A DNA stretch of 10,485 nt from DASTHV01 sp035718045 (lineage in GTDB: Bacteria > Patescibacteriota > Saccharimonadia > Saccharimonadales > UBA10212). The position numbers and the translations under genes were made by a program. The stretch spans positions 1 through 10,485 of the forward strand of contig DASTHV010000053.1 of assembly GCA_035718045.1 (NCBI GenBank), in the 5' to 3' direction. Below are positions 5,606 through 10,485 of this stretch, piece after piece. Position 1 is the first letter of the stretch; every line of letters begins with the position of its first letter. A model generated the notes under the pieces. The model was not told the DNA's origin, searched no databases, and saw only the letters and a list, made by a program, of their open reading frames with translations.

Positions 5606-7135
5606 GTGGCCAAAACGCTCAAACAAAAAGCTCCATTTTCCAGAGCGACCCTATGGGGCTTCGTGGTTTTATTCGCCGCTGTTGGCAGCTACGCGATTTG
5701 GCGCAGCTTAGCGGCCCCTACGCCACCCACGGTTTACCTATCACCATCAACTCTTACGCTGGCGGCCAACTCGTCATTTAGCGTCCAGGTCCGCGAAAAC
5801 AGCGGCGCCACCGCGGTCAATGCCGTTCAAGCCAACTTCAGCTACAACTCCTCACTGGTGACTTTCGTTAGCATCGACGCCACCAATTCAGCTTTTCCGG
5901 TAGAAGCCCAATCCACCGGCGGCAGCGGCTCGGTGAATATCGCCCGCGGCATTACCGGCAGCGTGACAGGCGATCAACTGGTAGCCACGGTCAATTTTAC
6001 TACCGGCGCCACCGGTGGATCAGTCACGATGTCATTTACTAGCGGCACCGCGTTGGCCAGCGCTAGTAGTAATCAGGATATACTCGGCGGTTTGTCGGCC
6101 ACCGGCAGCGGAACCTACAATATCGATACCACCGCCCCCACTGTTTCGGTGTCTTCACCGGCTAATGGCGCTACCATCAGTGCTCCGGGCACGACAAGTA
6201 TTTCCGTCAACGCGACTGACGCCGGTACGGTGGCATCGGTTGACTTATATATAGACGGTGTCAAAAAGACTACCCTGACCGCCAGCCCTTATACATATAG
6301 TTGGAATACTACTGGCTTGTCGCTTGGATCGCACACTATCCAAGCCAAAGCCACGGACGGCGTGGGCAATTTAGGTACATCCGCCACCAACACAGTGACC
6401 CTGGCAGACCAAACAGCGCCCACCGTTTCGTTAAGCGGCGTCACTGGCGGCACAACGGTCAATGGAACTAAATCCCTGACCTCCACCGCTACCGACAATA
6501 CCGGCGGCAGCGGCATCGCCAAGGTTGAGTTTTACGTTGACGGCGCGCTTAAATCCACTGATACATCCAGCCCATTCGCCTACAGCTGGGATACAACTAC
6601 AGCTACCAACGCCAGCCATAGCCTGACCGCCAAAGCCTACGATAATGCTTCGCCGGCCAACATTGCTACCAGCTCGGCAATCAGCGTGACGGTTGATAAC
6701 AGCTTGCCCGCTACCCCCGGCAGCTTCACTTCCAGCAATAAGACTCTTACCAGTATTACTTTAAGCTGGACCGCCTCTACGGACAATATTGGCGTTACCG
6801 GCTACCGCATTACTCGAAACGGTACAACCATTACCACCACTGGCAGCGCCGCTACTTCCTATGCGGACAGCGGCTTATCGCCAACCACTACTTATGCTTA
6901 TACGATCGTAGCCCTGGATGGCGTAGGCAATGCTTCGACTGCCGCCAGCCTTAACGTAGCAACACTAACCGCCAAAACCGGTGACTTAAACGGAGACAAT
7001 AATATCAATATCACCGATTTATCAATTTTATTATCCAACTGGAACAGTACCAGCGGCGGCGTAGCCGACATCAACGCCAGCGGCAAAGTCGACATTTTTG
7101 ACCTGTCTATTCTGCTCTCCCACTGGGGCACCTAA
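5606..7135 (+). CDS. Cohesin-Ig-Ig-FN3-dockerin surface protein (adaptor scaffoldin-like)
   Basis: A 509-residue protein from the GTG at 5606, chosen because AAGGAAG lies 8 bases before it and it gives a normal signal sequence (basic AKTLKQK, hydrophobic 15-35). An ATG at 5579 is in frame but has no ribosome site. Domains: cohesin-like (about 41-173, with ENSGATAVNAVQANFSY and IARGIT, very similar to the cohesin of the divergent gene), two Ig-like domains (175-266 and 268-364), a fibronectin type III domain (367-456) and a C-terminal dockerin (457-509). The dockerin loops are D460/N462/D464/N468/D471 and D488/N490/S492/D496/D499; the Ser at position 5 of the second loop is a mild departure from Asp. 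The chain ends in HWGT, like the HYGT of the neighbouring dockerin protein. A cohesin and a dockerin in one chain make it a likely linker between the membrane anchor and client proteins. The function is inferred. Confidence 0.9.
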   Translation: MAKTLKQKAPFSRATLWGFVVLFAAVGSYAIWRSLAAPTPPTVYLSPSTLTLAANSSFSVQVRENSGATAVNAVQANFSYNSSLVTFVSIDATNSAFPVEAQSTGGSGSVNIARGITGSVTGDQLVATVNFTTGATGGSVTMSFTSGTALASASSNQDILGGLSATGSGTYNIDTTAPTVSVSSPANGATISAPGTTSISVNATDAGTVASVDLYIDGVKKTTLTASPYTYSWNTTGLSLGSHTIQAKATDGVGNLGTSATNTVTLADQTAPTVSLSGVTGGTTVNGTKSLTSTATDNTGGSGIAKVEFYVDGALKSTDTSSPFAYSWDTTTATNASHSLTAKAYDNASPANIATSSAISVTVDNSLPATPGSFTSSNKTLTSITLSWTASTDNIGVTGYRITRNGTTITTTGSAATSYADSGLSPTTTYAYTIVALDGVGNASTAASLNVATLTAKTGDLNGDNNINITDLSILLSNWNSTSGGVADINASGKVDIFDLSILLSHWGT

Positions 7136-7166
7136 AAAATACTTAACATGTTAAGTATTTTTTAGG
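7131..7166. terminator. 36-bp perfect palindrome, bidirectional terminator between convergent genes
   Basis: Bases 7131-7166 are a perfect palindrome with 18-base half sites centred on ACATGT. The core is TACTTAAC-AT-GTTAAGTA, flanked by A-runs on the left and T-runs on the right, so it gives a stem followed by Ts in either direction. It serves both the adaptor gene (stop 7133-7135) and the NUDIX gene (stop 7151-7153), and both stop codons lie inside it. The same core occurs at 8116-8139 and 10346-10369. Confidence 0.85.
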
Positions 7167-7678
7167 GCCAGGGCGGCGTCTATGGTGTGCGGCAAATCTT
7201 CCAGGATTTTATAAGATTCCAGCTCTTGCCGATTAATCCAGGCAAAGTCCGTATGTTCCCAGTCTAGTTTTATAGCCGGTTGGCTTTTTAGGCTAATCAG
7301 GCACGGAAAAACTATGTAGCTTCTCTTTTCTTCGGAATTATTAACTGTGTAAGACCGGCCGACTTTAACCTCATCATCTGTTATTTCAATGCCCAGTTCT
7401 TCTCTTATTTCTTGGCGGGCGAACTCCTTGACCGGTTTTATTTCATCGATAAAGCCGTTGATGGTCGACCAATAACCCTCGGCGTCGGCTAATCCTTGGG
7501 CCCGCTTGGCTATCAGGATTTTATCGTTGCAACTAAGCGTGCACATAACCACGGGCGCGATATTGGCCTGCCTATAATTGACCGCCTTGCCCTCATACAA
7601 CCCATACTTTTTAAGCGCGGCAGCAATCAACCGCGGCAACTCCGATTCATCAATCCCGGCGGAAATTTTATAACTCAC
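7151..7678 (-). CDS. NUDIX hydrolase
   Basis: A 175-residue cytoplasmic protein of the NUDIX superfamily, whose members hydrolyse nucleoside diphosphates linked to another group (oxidised nucleotides, sugar nucleotides, cofactors). The Nudix box spans residues 75-97 (GFIDEIKPVKEF, then ARQEIREELGI). The metal-binding Glu pair E93/E94, E90, G75 and G96 are present. The consensus Glu at box position 7 is Lys81 and the Arg at position 15 is Gln89, so it is a divergent but probably active member. The substrate cannot be predicted. The start is GTG (7678), 6 bases after a perfect TATAAT, with no ribosome site, which suggests a leaderless mRNA. The gene is divergent from the coiled-coil gene and convergent with the adaptor gene; its last codons (Asn-Thr-stop) are written by the shared palindrome. 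Confidence 0.92.
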   Translation of the reverse strand: MSYKISAGIDESELPRLIAAALKKYGLYEGKAVNYRQANIAPVVMCTLSCNDKILIAKRAQGLADAEGYWSTINGFIDEIKPVKEFARQEIREELGIEITDDEVKVGRSYTVNNSEEKRSYIVFPCLISLKSQPAIKLDWEHTDFAWINRQELESYKILEDLPHTIDAALALKNT

Positions 7679-7684
7679 AGCTTA

Positions 7685-7690
7685 ATTATA
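7685..7690 (-). promoter_or_regulatory. -10 element of the NUDIX gene
   Basis: TATAAT on the minus strand (7690-7685), then TAAGCT, then the GTG start at 7678. The spacing puts transcription start at or next to the start codon. A small inverted repeat, CTAAT-CT-ATTAG (7696-7707), lies between this element and the facing -10 of the next gene. Confidence 0.55.
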
Positions 7691-7714
7691 TGCCACTAAT
7701 CTATTAGGTTTTGG

Positions 7715-7723
7715 TGTTAAAAT
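7715..7723 (+). promoter_or_regulatory. Extended -10 promoter of the coiled-coil gene
   Basis: TGT-TAAAAT (7715-7723) ends 6 bases before the ATG at 7730. No -35 or ribosome binding site is recognisable, consistent with an extended -10 promoter driving a leaderless transcript. Confidence 0.55.
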
Positions 7724-7729
7724 AAGATC

Positions 7730-8002
7730 ATGACCGACAAAAATTATACCGATGTCTTACTGGAAGATATCAATGGCAAATTTAATGCCATTTTAGAAGC
7801 CGTGGGCGGCATGCAGGATCACGTCAAAAGAATTCCAGATATTGATGAGCGTGTCCAAAATCTCGAAAACGAGATGAAGACTGTTAGACAGGCAACCACC
7901 AAGACTAACGCAGACCTTAAAGCTATTGCAACCCATATCAAAGAGGTTAACGGCCAGATTGAAGATATTGAAACCCGGCTTTCGGTTGTAGAATCCGTTT
8001 AG
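7730..8002 (+). CDS. Small coiled-coil protein of unknown function
   Basis: A 90-residue acidic protein. After a short N-terminal segment (DVLLEDINGKFNAILEAVGG), residues about 30-88 show heptad-spaced hydrophobics (IPDIDERVQNLENEM, LKAIATHIKEVNGQIEDIETRLSVV) with charged residues between, a clear coiled coil broken near 55-60. There are no cysteines, signal peptide or membrane helix, so it is a cytoplasmic oligomerising protein. I do not recognise a named family. The ATG is directly preceded by an extended -10, with no ribosome site. It is transcribed away from the NUDIX gene and converges on the gene ending at 8138. Confidence 0.8.
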   Translation: MTDKNYTDVLLEDINGKFNAILEAVGGMQDHVKRIPDIDERVQNLENEMKTVRQATTKTNADLKAIATHIKEVNGQIEDIETRLSVVESV

Positions 8003-8115
8003 CTTACCTTATAACACCAATAAAAAACAAAAGCCGGTTGGAATTAATCATTTGGCGCTCAAAGTCCCTTAATAGCCAGCAGCCTTCTATTTCAACGACC
8101 AGTCTCGTAAATCCA

Positions 8116-8139
8116 AAATACTTAACAAGTTAAGTATTT
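8116..8139. terminator. Palindromic terminator, second copy of the shared core
   Basis: Arms AAATACTTAAC (8116-8126) and GTTAAGTATTT (8129-8139) with a 2-base AA centre. It lies at the end of the minus-strand gene (stop TAA at 8140-8138, inside the right arm) and 113 bases after the end of the convergent coiled-coil gene. A-runs and T-runs are shorter than in the copy at 7131-7166, so its strength as a terminator is less sure. Confidence 0.7.
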
Positions 8140-8461
8140 ATTCCCGTGGCAAACTAGGTGCTTCACAGGCCGCGGAGCCTAATAAGCGCAGCTTTTCTTG
8201 GGGCGGAAGCGCCACAGCCATAGGGTCTTCCTCGGCTTTCGGCTCTGCCTCCGGCAATTCGCCGACGCGACCGTTAGTATTAATAGAATCCCTGATTTGT
8301 CTTAACAGAACCGAAATCTTCGGTTTCTCTGCTACGGCGTTAATAGCCACCCTGGCGGGCCGGCGCAGCCGCCTATGATCCCAAAAGGCTTCTTTTGGTC
8401 CTCTGCGTCTTAACTCCTGAAAATCCTCTAGCTCTTCGTAAGGATAAGCCAGTTCCGTCAT
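8138..8461 (-). CDS. Small hypothetical protein, Arg-rich N-half and Pro/Glu-rich C-half
   Basis: A 107-residue protein with no recognised domain. Residues 1-60 are rich in Arg and acidic residues (EELEDFQELRRRGPKEAFWD, then HRRLRRPARVAINAV), residues 46-62 look helical (KISVLLRQIRDSIN), and residues about 67-107 are Pro/Glu/Ala-rich and probably disordered. There is no signal peptide or membrane helix. A real gene is supported by TATAGT placed 8 bases before the ATG and by the shared palindrome that carries its stop codon. Both are arrangements used by other genes here. A nucleic-acid-binding role could be guessed from the basic patch but is not shown. Confidence 0.6.
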   Translation of the reverse strand: MTELAYPYEELEDFQELRRRGPKEAFWDHRRLRRPARVAINAVAEKPKISVLLRQIRDSINTNGRVGELPEAEPKAEEDPMAVALPPQEKLRLLGSAACEAPSLPRE

Positions 8462-8469
8462 AAGAACAG

Positions 8470-8475
8470 ACTATA
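8470..8475 (-). promoter_or_regulatory. -10 element of the small Arg-rich gene
   Basis: TATAGT on the minus strand (8475-8470), 8 bases before the ATG at 8461. No ribosome binding site lies in that gap, so the transcript is predicted to be leaderless or nearly so. TTGTAA, 15 bases upstream, is a weak -35 candidate. Confidence 0.45.
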
Positions 8476-8545
8476 ACCGGACAATAAATATTACAAGCCC
8501 CTCTATTTTTTTCTCCATATGTTTGCAGCTACCTGAATTTAATTT

Positions 8546-8551
8546 TATAAT
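8546..8551 (+). promoter_or_regulatory. -10 element of the EEP-family gene
   Basis: A perfect TATAAT (8546-8551) followed by 8 bases and the ATG at 8560. No Shine-Dalgarno sequence is present, which again points to a leaderless mRNA. Confidence 0.55.
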
Positions 8552-8559
8552 ATCATTAT

Positions 8560-9366
8560 ATGGCAGCTGAGCTGAAAACCATTCAATGGAATATTGGCGG
8601 TGGAAAAATTTTGGCGGATGGTAAAGACCCATCAATTCTTGATTCATACTCCGAAGACGGGCTCGATCATATTATTGAAGTTATTCAAAAAGAAGATCCG
8701 GATATCGTGACCCTCCAAGAAGCTCACCAATCACAGCCTTTTCTCATAGCACGTGCCCTAGGTTATGAGGGTTGGATGAACCACCCTATGTCCCCTTCTC
8801 ATATCGATAAATGGGAAAAACTTGCGCTTGGCTGCATCTCTAAAAATTATATCGTCAGTACGTCTGTCGATCCCCTCACGACCCCAGCTTGGCAGGCCCA
8901 ATGGGAAGACGGTTCAATGGTCACTCCCCACCAAAAAGCCGTCGCTCATTATCTAGTGGACATCGATGGAGGCGAGCCGCTGGCCGTGCAAAATTTGCAC
9001 CTTTTCCCGTTTAGAAGGTTCGGGATAGACCTTGGCTCGGCAGAAGCTGCCCCAGTATTAAGGGAGGTAGAGGAGAAAGTAGGTAACTGGGCGGCTCCGC
9101 GAATCGTGCAGGGTGACTTTAACTTAAACAACGAGAGTTTAAAAACTTTTTTGCCAGCGCTATTCGACGGCGGCCTTGAAGAAATTGTGCAGCAGGAACC
9201 GACCACTCCAAAAGGCAGCCGTCCAGATCATGTATTATTCAGCGGCATGACCGCCGTAAGCAGCGTTGTTATAAAAGAAGTTCTGACCGACCACTATCCT
9301 ATCGTTACAACTTTCGGGTTTGATATGGCCGATGTCATTCCATTTATTAACCGACGCCGAAACTAA
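8560..9366 (+). CDS. Endonuclease/exonuclease/phosphatase family enzyme
   Basis: A 268-residue protein with the complete motif series of the EEP (DNase I-like, Mg-dependent) fold: WN (N11), LQE (E54), QNLH (H147), QGDFN (D186, N188), RPDH (D223) and LTDHYP (D244, H245). All residues expected for metal binding and catalysis are present, so it should be an active phosphoesterase. The family cuts nucleic acids, phospholipids or phosphoinositides, and the substrate cannot be told from motifs alone. There is no signal peptide, so it is probably cytoplasmic. Its length matches single-domain members. It is likely transcribed alone from the TATAAT just before the ATG; the next gene, 38 bases downstream, has its own -10. 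Confidence 0.92.
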   Translation: MAAELKTIQWNIGGGKILADGKDPSILDSYSEDGLDHIIEVIQKEDPDIVTLQEAHQSQPFLIARALGYEGWMNHPMSPSHIDKWEKLALGCISKNYIVSTSVDPLTTPAWQAQWEDGSMVTPHQKAVAHYLVDIDGGEPLAVQNLHLFPFRRFGIDLGSAEAAPVLREVEEKVGNWAAPRIVQGDFNLNNESLKTFLPALFDGGLEEIVQQEPTTPKGSRPDHVLFSGMTAVSSVVIKEVLTDHYPIVTTFGFDMADVIPFINRRRN

Positions 9367-9392
9367 CGTACCGTGTCCCGTCCTACGAAGTG

Positions 9393-9398
9393 TATAAT
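9393..9398 (+). promoter_or_regulatory. -10 element that also decides the next gene's start
   Basis: TATAAT (9393-9398) lies 6 bases before the ATG at 9405. A GTG at 9390 is in frame, but starting there would translate through the -10 element, so ATG 9405 is preferred. Confidence 0.5.
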
Positions 9399-9404
9399 CA
9401 AAAT

Positions 9405-9659
9405 ATGGCAGGAGAGCATGCGCCCAGACAACAAGCGCCGCCCGAAGAATTAAAGCGGATAATGATTGCTCTGGGAGAGTATGTGGCTCAACACACAGTA
9501 CAACACTTTGAAGGTGGCGGAACTCTAATTTTGCGTAATGAAAGCGTAGCTGCCGCCTACGAAGCCCTGGACTTTGATGAAACCACCGCCGATGAAAGAG
9601 TCAGTGACGAAGTAATCGACATCTTAATGCAAGGTGCCATAAATCCTAACCTAAATTAA
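9405..9659 (+). CDS. Small hypothetical protein
   Basis: An 84-residue acidic protein from ATG 9405. A Pro/Gln-rich N-terminus (APRQQAPPEE) precedes a probable helix (ELKRIMIALGEYVAQHTVQH), a short strand-like segment (GTLILRNES) and further helices (VAAAYEALDF, DEVIDILMQGA). There are no cysteines, signal or membrane segment, and I recognise no family. It lies 38 bases after the EEP enzyme on the same strand with its own TATAAT, so co-transcription by read-through is possible but not required. Confidence 0.65.
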   Translation: MAGEHAPRQQAPPEELKRIMIALGEYVAQHTVQHFEGGGTLILRNESVAAAYEALDFDETTADERVSDEVIDILMQGAINPNLN

Positions 9660-9717
9660 TCTGCATCTGACCTCCCTGACTGCTTCTGCGGTGCGTATAC
9701 AAGGATGAAAAGGTGAT

Positions 9718-9753
9718 ATGATTAAGAAAATGAGCCAGTTTAAGGGATTCTGA
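9718..9753 (+). CDS. Possible 11-residue upstream ORF (leader peptide)
   Basis: ATG at 9718 with the strong ribosome-site-like AAGGTGAT just before it opens an 11-codon frame, MIKKMSQFKGF, ending in TGA at 9751-9753. It lies in the 162-base gap before the YbaK-like gene and is followed at 9779-9794 by a hairpin. This layout resembles a translated leader controlling the downstream gene, but the peptide has no run of a single regulatory codon and could be chance. Confidence 0.25.
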   Translation: MIKKMSQFKGF

Positions 9754-9778
9754 ATCGTTCCTAACATTGAAAATAAAA

Positions 9779-9794
9779 GCTGACTTTTGTCAGC
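9779..9794. promoter_or_regulatory. Hairpin in the leader region of the YbaK-like gene
   Basis: GCTGAC (9779-9784), TTTT loop, GTCAGC (9789-9794): a perfect 6-bp hairpin. On the plus strand no T-run follows it; on the minus strand TTTTATTTT does, so it has the form of a minus-strand terminator although no minus-strand gene is seen here. It may be a leader structure of the downstream gene instead. Confidence 0.4.
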
Positions 9795-9821
9795 ATAAGT
9801 ATTTAATGTAAGGAGAAAGCT

Positions 9822-10355
9822 ATGAAACTTGGAAAATTAGACTTTGTCCCGGCCGAAGACAGGCCGGATTTACTGAGCGAACCGGTTAAAGCCGCCATTC
9901 AGACCAACAAACTGTCCGGCGTTCTGGTAGCAGAAATCGACCCTCAGCTGGCCGATACCGCCGCCTTTTGCGAAAAGTACGATATCGGGTTAGACATTTC
10001 CGCCAATTGCGTCGTGGTTGAAGCCAAGCGGGCCGACAAAACCTGGTATGCAGGCTGCCTGATACTGGCCACTAGCCGGGCCGACATTAACGGCGTCATC
10101 CGTAAACAATTAGAAGCCCGAAAGGTATCGTTCGCGCCGACGGATATGGCTATTTCGCTAAGCAAAATGGAGTATGGCGGTATTACGCCCATCGGTTTGC
10201 CCGACGATTGGACGCTCTTAGTAGATACGGCTGTAGTAGATAAAGACTATGTAGTAATCGGCAGCGGCGTCAGAAAATCCAAACTGCTGATTCCAGGCAA
10301 GATTTTCGCTTCCATGCCAAACACCACTATCATGTCAATCACCCAAAATACTTAA
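9822..10355 (+). CDS. YbaK/ProX-type aminoacyl-tRNA deacylase-like protein
   Basis: A 177-residue cytoplasmic protein resembling the YbaK/EbsC/ProX domain family, which hydrolyses wrongly charged aminoacyl-tRNAs in trans (for example Cys- or Ala-tRNA-Pro). Supporting segments are VVVEAKRADKTWYAGCLIL (64-82), holding candidate catalytic lysines K69 and K73, the family's GG-x-TP-x-GLP motif (119-127), the VD that follows (134-135), and GSG near 147-149. The precise substrate is not predictable. Unlike most neighbours it has a canonical Shine-Dalgarno AAGGAG (9810-9815) 6 bases before the ATG. Its last codons, Asn-Thr-stop, are formed by the shared palindrome. It lies on the same stretch as ileS, but no operon link is possible given distance and strand. 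Confidence 0.85.
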   Translation: MKLGKLDFVPAEDRPDLLSEPVKAAIQTNKLSGVLVAEIDPQLADTAAFCEKYDIGLDISANCVVVEAKRADKTWYAGCLILATSRADINGVIRKQLEARKVSFAPTDMAISLSKMEYGGITPIGLPDDWTLLVDTAVVDKDYVVIGSGVRKSKLLIPGKIFASMPNTTIMSITQNT

Positions 10356-10369
10356 CTTGTTAAGTACTT
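10346..10369. terminator. Third copy of the palindromic core, at the end of the YbaK-like gene
   Basis: TACTTAAC-TT-GTTAAGTA (10349-10366) is perfect; the outer arms extend to 10346-10369 with one A/C mismatch. The TAA stop of the YbaK-like gene (10353-10355) lies in the left arm. The right flank is CTTGACC, not a T-run, so it is a poor intrinsic terminator on the plus strand. Confidence 0.55.
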
Positions 10370-10383
10370 GACCCAGCTTCTGC

Positions 10384-10420
10384 CGCTTAGATTAAGCGAG
10401 TCCCCAGGCTGACTGGGGCT
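10384..10420. other. Two tandem hairpins in the terminal non-coding stretch
   Basis: CGCTTA-GAT-TAAGCG (10384-10398) is followed directly by CCCCAG-GCTGA-CTGGGG (10402-10418, with AG/CT pairing beyond a bulged T). The 130 bases from 10356 to the window end have no convincing ORF on either strand. The paired hairpins may belong to an RNA gene, leader or terminator of a neighbour that lies outside the window. Confidence 0.35.
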
Positions 10421-10485
10421 TGAGAAAAACAGAGGAAGAGACAAGTGAGATTAAAGGCGAATCGAGCACGAGCTTTGCTTGCGCG

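Noticed and set aside
9390..9404. GTG at 9390 as start of the small hypothetical gene
   Set aside because: The codons would run through the TATAAT element at 9393-9398; the ATG at 9405 fits the spacing seen at the other leaderless candidates.

Overview
The window looks like chromosomal DNA of a bacterium, most likely a member of the Candidate Phyla Radiation (Patescibacteria) and perhaps Saccharibacteria. This is inferred from the moderate GC content, a eukaryote-like (type 2) isoleucyl-tRNA synthetase, small lineage-specific genes, promoters that place transcription starts at or next to start codons, and large Ser/Thr-rich anchored surface proteins. No rRNA or marker gene settles the assignment. 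No mobile element, CRISPR array or tRNA was seen.

Layout. 1-1258 (-) is the N-terminal part of ileS, cut by the window edge. 1275-1384 has no protein gene but holds a strongly structured, rod-like inverted repeat, possibly a small RNA. 1385-1651 (-) is a small thioredoxin-fold-like protein. 1669-7135 is the centrepiece: three cell-surface genes. Two are on the minus strand: a secreted beta-propeller/triple Ig/dockerin protein at 1669-4122, and a membrane-anchored cohesin-FN3 protein at 4222-5463. The third is divergent on the plus strand at 5606-7135 and encodes a protein with a cohesin at one end and a dockerin at the other. A 9-bp-arm inverted repeat covers the -35 elements of both divergent promoters. 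7151-10355 holds a NUDIX hydrolase (-), a coiled-coil protein (+), an unknown small protein (-), an endonuclease/exonuclease/phosphatase-fold enzyme (+), another small unknown (+) and a YbaK/ProX-type aminoacyl-tRNA deacylase (+). The last 130 bases contain two hairpins and no recognisable gene.

How it fits together. The three surface genes have the parts list of a minimal cellulosome-like assembly: an anchoring scaffoldin (cohesin plus transmembrane helix), an adaptor (cohesin plus dockerin) and a dockerin-bearing client (beta-propeller). The two cohesins resemble each other closely, and so do the two dockerins, so one specificity may serve all contacts and the adaptor might even chain with itself. 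No glycoside hydrolase is visible, so the role may be adhesion or host contact rather than polysaccharide degradation.

Two sequence patterns recur outside any gene family. Most of the genes have a -10 hexamer only 6-8 bases before the start codon, which predicts leaderless mRNAs. Three gene ends carry the same palindrome, TACTTAAC-NN-GTTAAGTA, which overlaps stop codons and may be a shared terminator or another genome-wide signal.
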